The notes: a model not told the origin generated them from the letters alone. Counted from the first letter of the stretch, positions 28,601 to 38,175 are shown. The stretch is 64,000 nucleotides of DNA from Bacillus sp. HF117_J1_D (GCA_009928435.1 JAABNQ010000002.1:62001-126000); one strand, 5' to 3'. Translations and numbers: made by a program.

Positions 28601-29815
28601 ATGGTGAAAAAATTATTGGGAAAAGTGGAAGTGGAAAAGGACCTAGCGCTGCTCCTTCTGATTGGCGGTCTTTATTCGCTCAGCATCGCTCTGTCGAATA
28701 CGTTTGTAAATATTTATTTATGGAAGCAGTCGGGAAAATTCATGGACTTGGCCCTTTACAATTTAGCGATTGTTTTTTTTCAGCCATTGACGTTCATATT
28801 GGCCGGAAGATGGGCAAAAAAAATTGACAGAGTGATTGTGCTGCGAATTGGTGTAGCGTTTTTGGCACTCTTTTTTTTGGTTGTTTTGATTTTGGGAGAA
28901 AAAGCACAAGCTCATTTAATGTTGTTGGGGAGCCTGCTCGGAATAGGCTATGGATTTTATTGGCTTGCATTTAATGTGCTTACATTTGAAATTACAGAGC
29001 CTGAAACACGAGACTTTTTCAATGGTTTCCTTGGAACTCTTACTTCAGCCGGTGGGGTGATCGGGCCAATTTCTGCAGGCTTTCTTATTACCAGGTTTAC
29101 ATCTAACATTGGTTATACCATCATCTTTGCAGCTTCTTTGGCCTTGTTTGCATTGGCGGTTATTATCAGCTTCTTTATCAAAAGAAGGCCCGCGAAGGGT
29201 GTCTATTGCTTTGTACGGGTGTTGAAGGAAAGAAAAAATAATGAAGATTGGAAGCTTGTAACAAATGCCCATTTTTGGCAGGGATTTAGGGATGGTACTT
29301 TCATTTTTGTCATATCCGTTTTTGTTTTTATTTCCACAGGTAGCGAGCTTGCCTTGGGAACTTTTGGTTTAATCAATTCGGGAATTTCGTTTATCGCTTA
29401 TTGGCTTGCGGGGCGGTTGATTAAAAATGACAAAAGGAAAAAAGCCATGCTTTTAGGGGGGCTTCTTTTGTACCTGTCGGTTTTTTTGGTTGTTTTTAAA
29501 ATGACTTACCCGCGTTTGCTTATTTATGCCGCTGCCATAGCTATCGCATATCCAATCATGCTTGTTCCATACTTTTCCATGACGTACGATGTTATTGGGA
29601 AAAGCTGGAGGGCTGCTGAAATGAGGATAGAGTATATCGTTGTTAAAGAATTGTTTTTGAATTCAGGCAGGGTCGTTTCCGTATCAGCATTCATAGCGGC
29701 TATCCTGTTCTTCAATGAACAAAAAAGCATTCCCATCTTATTATTAATCATTGGTACTGGACACGGAATAGCAGCTTTGCTACTTCAAAAAGTAAAAATA
29801 ACCCTTTCTCCATAA
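28601..29815 (+). CDS. yqgE: YqgE-like MFS transporter
   Basis: A 404-residue major-facilitator permease with about twelve hydrophobic helices and a basic central loop (FFIKRRPAKGVY ... KERKNNEDW, about residues 185-212). GGVIGPISAGFLI resembles the family's helix 5 region. ATG 28601 follows AAAGGAG. Substrate unknown. The place before pbpA is that of B. subtilis yqgE. Confidence 0.8.
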   Translation: MVKKLLGKVEVEKDLALLLLIGGLYSLSIALSNTFVNIYLWKQSGKFMDLALYNLAIVFFQPLTFILAGRWAKKIDRVIVLRIGVAFLALFFLVVLILGEKAQAHLMLLGSLLGIGYGFYWLAFNVLTFEITEPETRDFFNGFLGTLTSAGGVIGPISAGFLITRFTSNIGYTIIFAASLALFALAVIISFFIKRRPAKGVYCFVRVLKERKNNEDWKLVTNAHFWQGFRDGTFIFVISVFVFISTGSELALGTFGLINSGISFIAYWLAGRLIKNDKRKKAMLLGGLLLYLSVFLVVFKMTYPRLLIYAAAIAIAYPIMLVPYFSMTYDVIGKSWRAAEMRIEYIVVKELFLNSGRVVSVSAFIAAILFFNEQKSIPILLLIIGTGHGIAALLLQKVKITLSP

Positions 29816-29908
29816 ACTTTTGTCATCTTTTTTTCTAACTCTGTAGAAAAATGGTGGTTTTTCTTTTACAATAAGAGATACGGATGAGGAGAAAGGGCTG
29901 TAAAGATA

Positions 29909-32002
29909 TTGAATAACAATAAGGAAAAAAAGAAGAAAACCCATGTTCCTTTCAGAATGAACATGCTGTTTTTTATTGTCTTTTTGTTATTTTCGCTGTT
30001 GATTCTCCGTCTTGGAGTAATTCAGATTGTATACGGTGAAGATGCGAAGCGGGAAGTTGAGCGGACGGAGGATATAACGGTCAATAAATCAGTTCCTAGG
30101 GGAAAAATTTATGATCGAAAGCACAGGCTAATTGTGGATAATGAGCCACGAAAGGCCATAACGTATACGATTCCAAATCAATTTGACCAAAAAGAGACGT
30201 TAAAAACTGCCAAGGCATTGGCCCAACTAATTAATAAAGATACGGATAAAATTACGGAGAGGGATAAAATTGATTACTGGCTTATGACTCACCCAAATGA
30301 AGCCGCTAAAAAAGTCAGCAAAGCTGAGCTTGAGAAATATAAAGACAAACCGGATCAATTGTATAAGCTTCAGCTAGAGCGTGTAACGAAGGAAGAAATC
30401 GCTAGCCTTACACAGGAAGACTTGGACGTATTGGCCATATACCGCGAGTTTACAAGTGGATACGCTCTTACTCAGCAAATTGTTAAAAATGAAGATGTAT
30501 CAACTGAAGAATATGCGAAGGTCAGCGAAAGGCTTGCAGAACTTCCGGGTGTTGATACAACGACTGACTGGGAACGAAAATATGCTTATGAGGATACGTT
30601 GAGGTCTATTTTAGGCAATGTAAGCAATGGGTTGCCAAGTGAAAAAACGGATTATTACATGTCGCGGGGTTACAACAGGAATGACAGAGTAGGAAAAAGC
30701 TATATTGAGCTTCAATATGAAGATGTGCTCCGTGGTCAAAAGGAGAAAGTCAAAAACATTACCCGATCCGGTTCTGTTATAGAATCCAAAGTGCTCCATG
30801 AGGGGCAGCGCGGGAAAGATCTTATTTTGACCGTTGATATGGAGCTTCAGGATAAAGTAGACAAAATCGTTGAAGAAGAATTGCGTAAAACGAAAATGAG
30901 GGGCGGTACAGGTCTCCTTGATCGAGCTTTTGTCACGTTAATGGACCCGCATACCGGGGAAATACTGGCGATGTCCGGAAAGCAATATGCATATGATGAA
31001 GAAGAAGGAAGATATAAATTCAGCGATTTCGCTGCTGGAAACTTCACAACATCATACGTTGTAGGATCGTCAGTTAAAGGGGCAACCATTCTCACAGGAT
31101 ATATGACTGGAGTTAATACCCCGAATGAATATATTTTAGATGAACCGATTATCATTAAAGGGTCACAACCTAAAAGTTCCCATTTTAATAGGGGCGGATA
31201 TATAACAATTAACGATCATACTGCTTTAGTCCGTTCTTCGAATGTGTATATGTATAAAACAGCTATTAAAATAGGCGATGGCCAATACAGGCGCGGGCAA
31301 TCCTTGATCATTAACAAAGAAAAAGCATTTCGGGAAATGCGCGAACATTTCAGCCAGTTTGGCCTTGGAATCCGTACCGGAATCGATTTGCCTGGAGAAC
31401 AGATTGGATTTAGGGGAGCTGTGGAAGAAGCTCATGGAGGTAACGTCCTTGACTTTGCGATCGGTCAGTATGATTCATATACGCCGCTTCAGCTTGCCCA
31501 ATATGTCTCGACCATTGCCAATGGCGGCTATCGGATGCAGCCGCATATTGTGAAGGAAATCAGGGATCCAGGAGAGGACAAAGAAGAAATGGGGCCGCTC
31601 GCTCAGGAGGTCCAGCCAAATGTGTTGAATCGAATTAATGCTGAAGATGCTTGGATTCAAAGAGTACAGGGCGGGTTCTGGGGTGTTTTTCATGAAGCGA
31701 ACGGAACAGGAAAAGCCTTCGCAAGTGAACCATATCGACCTGCTGGAAAAACAGGAACAGCGGAAACGGTCGATAGAGGGACTGGCGTCTGGAATTTGTC
31801 TCTTGTAGCCTATGCGCCATATGAAAATCCTGAAGTCGCAATGTCGATCGTTGTACCGTCTGCATATGTCAAAGGCGGGTCTCCAAACAATATCAACTCT
31901 GATATTGGCAAACGGGTACTCAAAGCTTACTTTGATTTGAAGAACAAGAAAGATGATGCAGCTTCTAAAGAAACAAATGAGGATGCAGAAGAACAAGAAT
32001 AA
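29909..32002 (+). CDS. pbpA: class B penicillin-binding protein 2A (elongation transpeptidase)
   Basis: A 697-residue monofunctional transpeptidase for lateral-wall synthesis. A basic cytoplasmic tail and one membrane helix (about residues 14-36) precede the dimerisation domain (PRGKIYDRKHRLIV). The transpeptidase domain has SSVK (about 387-391), SSN in VRSSNVYMY and KTGT in PAGKTGTAET. A charged tail ends in E and D residues. Start TTG 29909 lies after GAAAGGG. It matches B. subtilis PbpA (YqgF) by order and sequence; PbpH is the paralogue. Confidence 0.93.
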   Translation: MNNNKEKKKKTHVPFRMNMLFFIVFLLFSLLILRLGVIQIVYGEDAKREVERTEDITVNKSVPRGKIYDRKHRLIVDNEPRKAITYTIPNQFDQKETLKTAKALAQLINKDTDKITERDKIDYWLMTHPNEAAKKVSKAELEKYKDKPDQLYKLQLERVTKEEIASLTQEDLDVLAIYREFTSGYALTQQIVKNEDVSTEEYAKVSERLAELPGVDTTTDWERKYAYEDTLRSILGNVSNGLPSEKTDYYMSRGYNRNDRVGKSYIELQYEDVLRGQKEKVKNITRSGSVIESKVLHEGQRGKDLILTVDMELQDKVDKIVEEELRKTKMRGGTGLLDRAFVTLMDPHTGEILAMSGKQYAYDEEEGRYKFSDFAAGNFTTSYVVGSSVKGATILTGYMTGVNTPNEYILDEPIIIKGSQPKSSHFNRGGYITINDHTALVRSSNVYMYKTAIKIGDGQYRRGQSLIINKEKAFREMREHFSQFGLGIRTGIDLPGEQIGFRGAVEEAHGGNVLDFAIGQYDSYTPLQLAQYVSTIANGGYRMQPHIVKEIRDPGEDKEEMGPLAQEVQPNVLNRINAEDAWIQRVQGGFWGVFHEANGTGKAFASEPYRPAGKTGTAETVDRGTGVWNLSLVAYAPYENPEVAMSIVVPSAYVKGGSPNNINSDIGKRVLKAYFDLKNKKDDAASKETNEDAEEQE

Positions 32003-32013
32003 TGGACGTACAC

Positions 32014-32050
32014 AACAATAAAGCAGGCTCTTTAGAGCCTGCTTTATTGT
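32014..32050. terminator. bidirectional terminator between pbpA and a convergent gene
   Basis: ACAATAAAGCAGGCTC and its complement form a stem of about 16 bp with a six-base loop and T-rich flanks on both strands. The right arm covers the stop codon (32044-32046) of the minus-strand gene. Confidence 0.85.
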
Positions 32051-32505
32051 TTATCAGGAAGGTTTCCTGTGATTGTTTCAGCTATTTCCTGCATGCCCAT
32101 TTCGCTGGTCAGTTCATAATCGCCAATTTGAATGGATTGTTGCCATTTCTTTGCTGACAAATAATCATTGAATTCATTTGCATCTTTGATGATTTTAGCC
32201 TTTTCCATTTGTTTGCTCACTTCTTTTGAAGTCATGCCGTCATTAATATTTAAATGCATCCTTTTTACAGCTGTTTTTTCTGGAGATGTGGCTTTTTTCT
32301 TTTTTAGCTCTGCGTATTTTTGTTTCCAAAGCTCGACTTCTTGCTCAAGATCAGCATAGGTTGTCTTCTTTACCTCGATATATCCCTTCTTTGGCGGATT
32401 CGCAGCCGCTTCACTTTTTGTCTGGAAGTTTTTAATTCCAATCAGAATGACTGCGACAACAAGCAATATGGATGCTAGCAGCCTGGTTGTTCGTCTGTCC
32501 ATCAA
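32044..32505 (-). CDS. membrane protein with MltG/YceG-like domain
   Basis: A 153-residue protein: an N-terminal hydrophobic anchor (about residues 8-25), a Lys/Glu-rich coiled-coil-like stretch (about 48-75), then NDGMTSKEVSKQMEKAKII and IQIGDYELTSEMGMQEIAETIT. The latter resembles the LysM-like subdomain of endolytic transglycosylases (MltG) without the catalytic part. Its position between pbpA and rpmG corresponds to B. subtilis yqzC. The start overlaps the stop of the upstream gene (ATGATG). It probably acts outside the membrane; function unknown. Confidence 0.7.
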   Translation of the reverse strand: MMDRRTTRLLASILLVVAVILIGIKNFQTKSEAAANPPKKGYIEVKKTTYADLEQEVELWKQKYAELKKKKATSPEKTAVKRMHLNINDGMTSKEVSKQMEKAKIIKDANEFNDYLSAKKWQQSIQIGDYELTSEMGMQEIAETITGNLPDKQ

Positions 32506-32882
32506 CTCATCCTCCTGGCAGCAGCTGTCTCAGATTCAATGATTTTTTTAACCATCTGCGGAGACAGAGAAGACTGCTTGGAAATTTGCTGCAAATCGAC
32601 TCCTTGCTGATGCAGCGCCAGTACTTGATTTTTTAAGACTTCGTGAACGACCGGCCTTTCTTCGGCCATTTTTTTATGTAACGGGTGGACAACCTGTTTT
32701 TCGAGGAGCAGTTCTTCTTCAAGAATCCCAATCCTTTTTTTCAGATTATGGTAGTCCTGTAAAAGGCTCATCGATAATTCCTCAAACTCTGCTTCAAGCT
32801 CGCGAGTTTTATCTTTTTGAAACAAAGAAATGATGAAAAGCAACAAAGATGCCGATAGTAAAATAATAATAGCTATATTCAT
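32502..32882 (-). CDS. membrane-anchored coiled-coil protein with C-terminal HTH-like region
   Basis: A 126-residue protein with an N-terminal hydrophobic helix (residues 3-21), a long heptad-rich segment (about 25-68) and a C-terminal short helical region (LHQQGVDLQQISKQSSLSPQMVKKII) that reads like a helix-turn-helix. The overall plan recalls SwrB-like proteins, but I see no specific match. It heads a two-gene minus-strand unit with the MltG-like gene. ATG 32882 lacks a strong ribosome site (CGAGGTG upstream). Confidence 0.6.
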   Translation of the reverse strand: MNIAIIILLSASLLLFIISLFQKDKTRELEAEFEELSMSLLQDYHNLKKRIGILEEELLLEKQVVHPLHKKMAEERPVVHEVLKNQVLALHQQGVDLQQISKQSSLSPQMVKKIIESETAAARRMS

Positions 32883-33000
32883 GGTTCACCTCGGATAAAG
32901 TATACATTTCCTTTATAACATAAATAGGATTTTTCGGCTATGCCTTTGGTCGTGCGTTCGTGTATTTAGTGTAACAAATTTCAAGTTTATCAATTCTTTT

Positions 33001-33045
33001 TTGACAAATACAGACTGGCAATTCATTTAAAATAATGCTATTATA
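33001..33045 (+). promoter_or_regulatory. possible rpmG promoter region
   Basis: A perfect TTGACA (33001-33006) has no -10 box at 17 bases. TGGCAA (33017-33022) with TATTAT (33040-33045) has correct spacing. Which pair is used is unclear. Confidence 0.35.
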
Positions 33046-33095
33046 TAAAAGTCCTAAGTATAGTGAGGAATGCCAAGAAGTTTGGAGGGATAGAC

Positions 33096-33245
33096 ATGCG
33101 TGTAAACATTACATTGGCTTGCACTGAGTGCAATGATCGCAATTATATTTCAACAAAAAACAAACGTAATAATGCTGACCGCCTTGAGCTTAAAAAATAT
33201 TGCCCAAGAGAAAAAAGGGTTACATTGCATCGTGAAACAAAATAA
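33096..33245 (+). CDS. rpmG: 50S ribosomal protein L33 (bL33), three-cysteine form
   Basis: A 49-residue ribosomal protein. It begins [16 protein letters not shown] and ends TLHRETK. The first zinc pair, C-T-E-C, is intact. In the second position the sequence is YCPREKR, so the fourth cysteine of the zinc ribbon is replaced by Glu. Classical forms have four cysteines (C+) or lack them (C-); this one has three. ATG 33096 follows TTGGAGGG. Position before yqgN matches B. subtilis rpmGA. Confidence 0.93.
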   Translation: MRVNITLACTECNDRNYISTKNKRNNADRLELKKYCPREKRVTLHRETK

Positions 33246-33254
33246 TGACACAGA

Positions 33255-33292
33255 AGCCAGGACACTGCATATACAGTGGAACTGGCTTTTTC
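33255..33292 (+). terminator. terminator of rpmG
   Basis: AGCCAG pairs with CTGGCT, with an inner CACTG/CAGTG stem, followed by five T. Confidence 0.75.
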
Positions 33293-33349
33293 TATAGTTA
33301 AGATCAATATAATAAAATGCTTAAACAGTTTTGATGAGGAGCGGTGTTC

Positions 33350-33925
33350 TTGGACAAGAAAATCTTAAGAAACAATATGAGCACTCAACTGAAGGCGATG
33401 GACCGAATGACATATGAGCAACTCTCTTATATGATAGGCTCTACACTAATTGAAACAGATGTATGGAAAAACAGCTCTACAATTGGTTTAACAGTTTCCC
33501 GTTCGCCAGAGGTAGATACGTGGCAGTTGATCCGAGAAGGCTGGAAGCAAGGGAAAAAGATTGTAGTGCCAAAATGTATTCCATCAACAAAAGAGATGTC
33601 TTTTCGCAATATATCTGATTTTACAGAATTAGAAGATTCCTTTTTTGGCCTATTTGAACCGATTGAGTCCCGGACAGATGAAGTTCCAAAGAATGAAATT
33701 GATTTATTGGTTGTTCCCGGCCTGATTTATAATAGGAAAGGTTATCGCATCGGTTTTGGCGGGGGATATTATGACCGCTTCCTGGAAGGTTTTTCAGGCC
33801 AGACGGTTTCACTTGCGTTTTCCAGGCAATTAACCGAAGAGTTGCCAATCGAAGAGCACGATATACCTGTAGACAAAGTGATTACTGAAAAAGAAGTAAT
33901 TGAGTGTAAAAGCAACCATAGATGA
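33350..33925 (+). CDS. yqgN: 5-formyltetrahydrofolate cyclo-ligase
   Basis: A 191-residue enzyme that turns 5-formyl-THF into 5,10-methenyl-THF with ATP. The C-terminal signature GYRIGFGGGYYDRFL is complete, and VVPGLIYNRKG precedes it. TTG 33350 has GAGGAG at eight bases; GTG 33344 is too close to that site. The folate connection is shared with the gcv operon, though they are not linked physically. Confidence 0.93.
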   Translation: MDKKILRNNMSTQLKAMDRMTYEQLSYMIGSTLIETDVWKNSSTIGLTVSRSPEVDTWQLIREGWKQGKKIVVPKCIPSTKEMSFRNISDFTELEDSFFGLFEPIESRTDEVPKNEIDLLVVPGLIYNRKGYRIGFGGGYYDRFLEGFSGQTVSLAFSRQLTEELPIEEHDIPVDKVITEKEVIECKSNHR

Positions 33926-33972
33926 ATAAAGACTCCCAACTTTCGAACACTAAAGAGAAGGAGGAGTTGCAT

Positions 33973-34155
33973 ATGAGAAAATTCATCACAACGGTTGTGT
34001 TGCCAATTGCGGCAGTGACTATGGTTTATAAATGGCGGTATAGACTTTTGAACCTACTCTTGGACAACGATTCGATTAGAAGGGTGAGCGTAAGAGCAGC
34101 TATGGGTTTACCAGGGGTACGCTCTCGTCTGCTTAGTCGTGCATTCAGGAGCTGA
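33973..34155 (+). CDS. small membrane-associated protein (YqgO position)
   Basis: A 60-residue basic protein with a hydrophobic N-terminus (about residues 4-18) and an Arg-rich second half (SIRRVSVRAAMGLPGVRSRL). ATG 33973 has AGAAGGAGGAG at ideal spacing; the open frame before it overlaps the yqgN end. It lies where B. subtilis has yqgO. Function unknown. Confidence 0.7.
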   Translation: MRKFITTVVLPIAAVTMVYKWRYRLLNLLLDNDSIRRVSVRAAMGLPGVRSRLLSRAFRS

Positions 34156-34180
34156 AAAGACCTTAAGGGTCTTTTTCTTT
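34155..34180 (+). terminator. terminator before gluP
   Basis: AAAAGACC and GGTCTTTT with a TTAA-containing loop, followed by T residues; it begins at the last base of the stop codon. Confidence 0.8.
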
Positions 34181-34255
34181 TCCTTTTCATGTTTCGCTAT
34201 AGTAAAATAACAGCAATATTGTTAAACGCACATAAAGCAGGGAAGGAGATACATT

Positions 34256-35767
34256 TTGGCGGAACGTGAGCATTATTTATATTGGAAGCTGATCAATTAT
34301 TTTGTAATCGAACAGGATTATAGACTTATACATATCGACAGAGAGGAAAAAGAAGCATGGCTTGAGACTGTCGGCCATAAAAAGCTTGATGTCATCCGCA
34401 TTCTCGTACAGGATATTGACTGGACGAATTGGTTGAAGAGGGATATCATTCAAACGGGCTTAAGGGCAGCTGGGATTCGAAAACACCTGATGAAAAGGGA
34501 AGTAAACGTACTGAATATTTATGTCACAGAACATACACCAGTGGATGATTATGAGCACGTGATTCAGCAACCATACGATACTGAAAATGGAAAAGCTCGT
34601 ATCCAGACGGTTCTGATGGCGAAAGAAACAACGAACGATGCCATTTACCGAATGAACGAAATGCTTAACAGCCATTTTCAAACCCAAGCGATGGAAATTT
34701 ATGATCCGGCGCTTACATATGAGTTAAGACAATCAGCTATTCAGAAAACAAAAAGAAGGCAAAGGGAAGAAAAGGAACTTTTTGAATATGGAAAGCCTTT
34801 TTTCACCTATCTGTTCATAGCGGTACAGATTTTGATGTTTCTTATTGTGGAAAGCAGCGGAGGCAGCACTAATATAGAGACTCTCATTAAATATGGAGCA
34901 AAATATAATCCATTGATATTGGCGGGAGAATGGTGGAGGTTTTTTACCCCTATTTTTCTACATATCGGTCTGCTGCATCTGTTGATGAATACACTAGCGT
35001 TATACTACCTGGGAATGGCTGTTGAGAAGATCTTTGGGCGCTTTCGATTTTTGTGGATATATTTATTTTCTGGTTTTACTGGTTCAGTGGCGAGCTTCGT
35101 TTTCACGAATAATTTGTCTGCTGGAGCAAGCGGTGCTATTTTCGGCTGCTTTGGAGCTCTTTTATATATGGGAGTGGTCAATCCAAGACTTTTCTTCCGA
35201 ACAATTGGAGTGAACGTCATCGCTGTGATTATCATTAACCTCATTTTCGGTTTTACTGTTCCGGGGATCGACAATGCCGGCCATATCGGTGGATTGATCG
35301 GAGGCTTTCTTGCTACGGGTATAGTCCATTTCCCTGGAAAAAGAAAATGGGGGCTGCAATTTGTTTCATTGCTTGCGACGGCGTCTGCAGTTTATTTCAT
35401 GCTGAATTGGGGCTATCATAATGACCACCCTGATACAGAGAATGCAAGGGCGCAGGGACAGATTGAGAATGGCGAGTATGGAGCGGCATATGAAACCCTT
35501 TTGGGATTGGTTTCGGAAGGAAAGGGGGATGCCGACAGTTATTTTAAACTGGCATACACTGAAGCTCAGCTTCAGAAATATGAAGAGGCTAAGAAGCATT
35601 TTAACAGGGCAATTGAATTGCAGCCTGATTTTCATGAAGCGCATTTCAATTTGGCGTTGATTTATAATGAGCAGGGCGATATTGAAGCAGCGAAAAAACA
35701 TGCTTATCGGGCAGTAGAAATATCGGATCAAGAAACATATCGGGATTTTTTAAAGGAAATAGAATAA
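34256..35767 (+). CDS. gluP: rhomboid protease GluP with TPR tail
   Basis: A 503-residue intramembrane serine protease (YqgP). A soluble N-terminal domain (about 1-175) precedes about seven membrane helices with the rhomboid signature: HIGLLHLLMNTLALYYLG, catalytic Ser in SAGASGAIFG and His in NAGHIGGLIGG. Two or more TPR repeats follow (about 395-500). In B. subtilis it cleaves the magnesium transporter MgtE with FtsH. Start TTG 34256 follows GGAAGGAGA. Confidence 0.94.
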   Translation: MAEREHYLYWKLINYFVIEQDYRLIHIDREEKEAWLETVGHKKLDVIRILVQDIDWTNWLKRDIIQTGLRAAGIRKHLMKREVNVLNIYVTEHTPVDDYEHVIQQPYDTENGKARIQTVLMAKETTNDAIYRMNEMLNSHFQTQAMEIYDPALTYELRQSAIQKTKRRQREEKELFEYGKPFFTYLFIAVQILMFLIVESSGGSTNIETLIKYGAKYNPLILAGEWWRFFTPIFLHIGLLHLLMNTLALYYLGMAVEKIFGRFRFLWIYLFSGFTGSVASFVFTNNLSAGASGAIFGCFGALLYMGVVNPRLFFRTIGVNVIAVIIINLIFGFTVPGIDNAGHIGGLIGGFLATGIVHFPGKRKWGLQFVSLLATASAVYFMLNWGYHNDHPDTENARAQGQIENGEYGAAYETLLGLVSEGKGDADSYFKLAYTEAQLQKYEEAKKHFNRAIELQPDFHEAHFNLALIYNEQGDIEAAKKHAYRAVEISDQETYRDFLKEIE

Positions 35768-35785
35768 TAGTATCAAGGTGATGAG

Positions 35786-36001
35786 ATGAATTCCGTCTAT
35801 GACGTACAGCAATTACTAAAGAAATTCGGTATTTTTATTTATATTGGAGACAGGCTGGCTGATTTGGAAATGATGGAAGCAGAAATCAGAGAACTATACG
35901 CTGAAAATTTGATTTCAAAAGAAGACTTCCAACACTCCATTTTACTGCTCAGAAGGGAAAGGACCAAAATACAGGAAGATCAACATAACAATAAAAAATG
36001 A
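35786..36001 (+). CDS. yqgQ: YqgQ family protein (DUF910)
   Basis: A 71-residue helical protein with YDVQQLLKKFGIFIYIGDR and LEMMEAEIRELY, matching the YqgQ family. ATG 35786 follows AAGGTGATG. The glucokinase gene that follows yqgQ in B. subtilis is not here. The stop lies inside the terminator stem. Confidence 0.85.
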   Translation: MNSVYDVQQLLKKFGIFIYIGDRLADLEMMEAEIRELYAENLISKEDFQHSILLLRRERTKIQEDQHNNKK

Positions 36002-36032
36002 AGGGGAGCCGAGAGGTTCCCTTCATTTTTTA
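35997..36032 (+). terminator. terminator after yqgQ, overlapping its stop
   Basis: AATGAAGGG (35997-36005) and CCCTTCATT (36019-36027) with a T-tract. The TGA stop (35999-36001) is in the left arm. The following 230 bases to yqgS show no gene. Confidence 0.8.
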
Positions 36033-36267
36033 TTGCTTTTCACAAAAATGTCACTTGAATTTGAAAAAGAAGGGGACTTTTTTGCCGTTTGGAACGTCTA
36101 AAGTAATGGGAGGCAGCATACGTTGTCTCTATGTATGGGAGCTTCGTCCAACCGAGAGTATGTTGATTTTTTAAAAGAAACATATTATGATAATGCATAG
36201 CGCTATCATGGTATTTCAATAATTTGGCAATAATCAAGCACCATATAGCAAGCGGGAGGTAGGGCTA

Positions 36268-38175
36268 TTGAACAGGTTTAAGATCGAAAGAATTTCTCTA
36301 CCGGTTTTAGCGGCTGTCATGCTCTGGATCAAAACATACGTTGTGTATAAAACAAGCTTCAATATTAAGATTGAAAATGTCATGCAGGAGTTAATCCTGT
36401 TCATTAATCCCTTGAGTTTTTTGCTGTTCGCTTTTGGGATCGCATACTTTTTTAATTCGGAGAAAAGTAGAAATCGCTATGTGATGATAACAAGCTTCAT
36501 TTTAGGGTTTATCCTATACGCAAATGTGGCTTTTTACCGATTTTTTACTGACTTTATCACATTGCCGGTGCTATTCCAAACAAGCAACTTTGCCGATCTT
36601 GGGGACAGCGCATTCACGGAAATACATTGGTACGATATCGTTTATTTCTTAGATATCATCCTTCTGCTTTTATTTATGAACTATAAACGGAAGCATAAGG
36701 AATTTGAGCCTATGCGAAAAGTGAAACGTCGAGCGTATTTCCTTGTGGCAGCGGCCTTGCTTTTTCTGAATATCGGACTGGCAGAAACGGAACGTCCTCA
36801 GCTTTTAACAAGGACATTTGACAGAGAAATGCTTGTGAAAAACCTCGGGACATACAATTACCATTTATATGATATTTTTCTTCAATCAAAATCATCCGCG
36901 CAGCGGGCGATGGCGGATGGCAGCGAATTGGTCGATATTGATAACTATGTCAGAGCCAATTATGTTAAGCCGAACAAAGACATGTTCGGGATTGCGGAAG
37001 ACAAAAACCTGATTGTTGTCACATTGGAATCGCTTCAGAATTTTGTTATCAATCATGATGTATACGGCGAGGAGATCACTCCATTTTTAAATGAATTCAT
37101 CAATGACAGTTATTACTTTGATCATTTTTATCATCAAACCGGTCAGGGGAAAACGTCAGATTCTGAGTTTTTGATTGAAAACTCTTTATATCCGTTAAGC
37201 CGCGGAGCAGTTTTCTTTACACACTCAGGCAACGAGCTGGACTCTTTGGCACAGAATTTGAATGATAAAGGGTATTATACATCTGCCATGCATGCTAATA
37301 ATAAAAGCTTCTGGAATAGGGATATCATGTACAAAGCTATTGGGTACGATTATTTTTATTCCGCCTCGGATTATGATATTACCCCTGATATTTCAGTAGG
37401 ATGGGGAATGAAGGATATCCCATTCTTTGAACAATCAGTGGACCTGATGAAAGAAATGCCAAAACCTTTTTACACGAAAATGATTACTTTGACAAACCAC
37501 CATCCATTCAGATTGGATGAGGAAGATAAGTTTATTGATGAATTTGATTCAAAAAGCGGCACCTTGAATCGGTATTTTCAGACCGTCAGGTATATGGATG
37601 AAGCTGTGAAAGAGTTTATTCAAAAGCTGAAAGACGAAGGTCTGTATGACAATTCCATCATTGTTATGTATGGAGATCATTATGGGATTTCGGAGAATCA
37701 TAATGAAGCAATGGCGCAGTATTTGGGTAAAGAGGTGACTCCTTTTGTCAGTGCCCAGCTTCAGCAGGTTCCAATGATCATCCATATTCCGGGTGTGACT
37801 GATCAGGGCAAAGGGAAAGTGATATCAAAGGTAGGTGGTCAAATCGACCTCAAGCCGACGATATTACATTTGCTAGGTGTGGATACAAAGAAAGCTATTC
37901 AATTTGGTGAAGACCTGTTCTCTGACCAACATCATGATTTTGCGGCCTTCCGTGACGGGCGTTTTGTGACGAAGGATTACGTATACGCCGATAATACTTG
38001 TTATTCAAAAGAGACGGAAGAACCAGTTGAGGCATCTTACTGTGAACAGGATAAAGAAAAAGCGAGATTAGAGCTAGGTTATTCAGATAAAATCATTTAT
38101 GGTGATTTGCTGAGATTTTATGAATCATCTAATTATAGAAACGATACGGTAGAGGAAGGAAAGCTTCCCCAGTGA
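36268..38175 (+). CDS. yqgS: LtaS-family lipoteichoic acid synthase-like sulfatase (YqgS)
   Basis: A 635-residue polyglycerolphosphate synthase-like protein. Five hydrophobic helices fill the first 190 residues. An extracellular alkaline-phosphatase fold follows: VTLESLQNF (metal Glu), GQGKTSDSEF (nucleophilic Thr), HANNKSFWNRD, NHHPF and YGDHYG (metal Asp/His). TTG 36268 follows GGGAGGT. By order it corresponds to YqgS, one of four LtaS paralogues in B. subtilis; substrate specificity is inferred. Confidence 0.9.
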   Translation: MNRFKIERISLPVLAAVMLWIKTYVVYKTSFNIKIENVMQELILFINPLSFLLFAFGIAYFFNSEKSRNRYVMITSFILGFILYANVAFYRFFTDFITLPVLFQTSNFADLGDSAFTEIHWYDIVYFLDIILLLLFMNYKRKHKEFEPMRKVKRRAYFLVAAALLFLNIGLAETERPQLLTRTFDREMLVKNLGTYNYHLYDIFLQSKSSAQRAMADGSELVDIDNYVRANYVKPNKDMFGIAEDKNLIVVTLESLQNFVINHDVYGEEITPFLNEFINDSYYFDHFYHQTGQGKTSDSEFLIENSLYPLSRGAVFFTHSGNELDSLAQNLNDKGYYTSAMHANNKSFWNRDIMYKAIGYDYFYSASDYDITPDISVGWGMKDIPFFEQSVDLMKEMPKPFYTKMITLTNHHPFRLDEEDKFIDEFDSKSGTLNRYFQTVRYMDEAVKEFIQKLKDEGLYDNSIIVMYGDHYGISENHNEAMAQYLGKEVTPFVSAQLQQVPMIIHIPGVTDQGKGKVISKVGGQIDLKPTILHLLGVDTKKAIQFGEDLFSDQHHDFAAFRDGRFVTKDYVYADNTCYSKETEEPVEASYCEQDKEKARLELGYSDKIIYGDLLRFYESSNYRNDTVEEGKLPQ

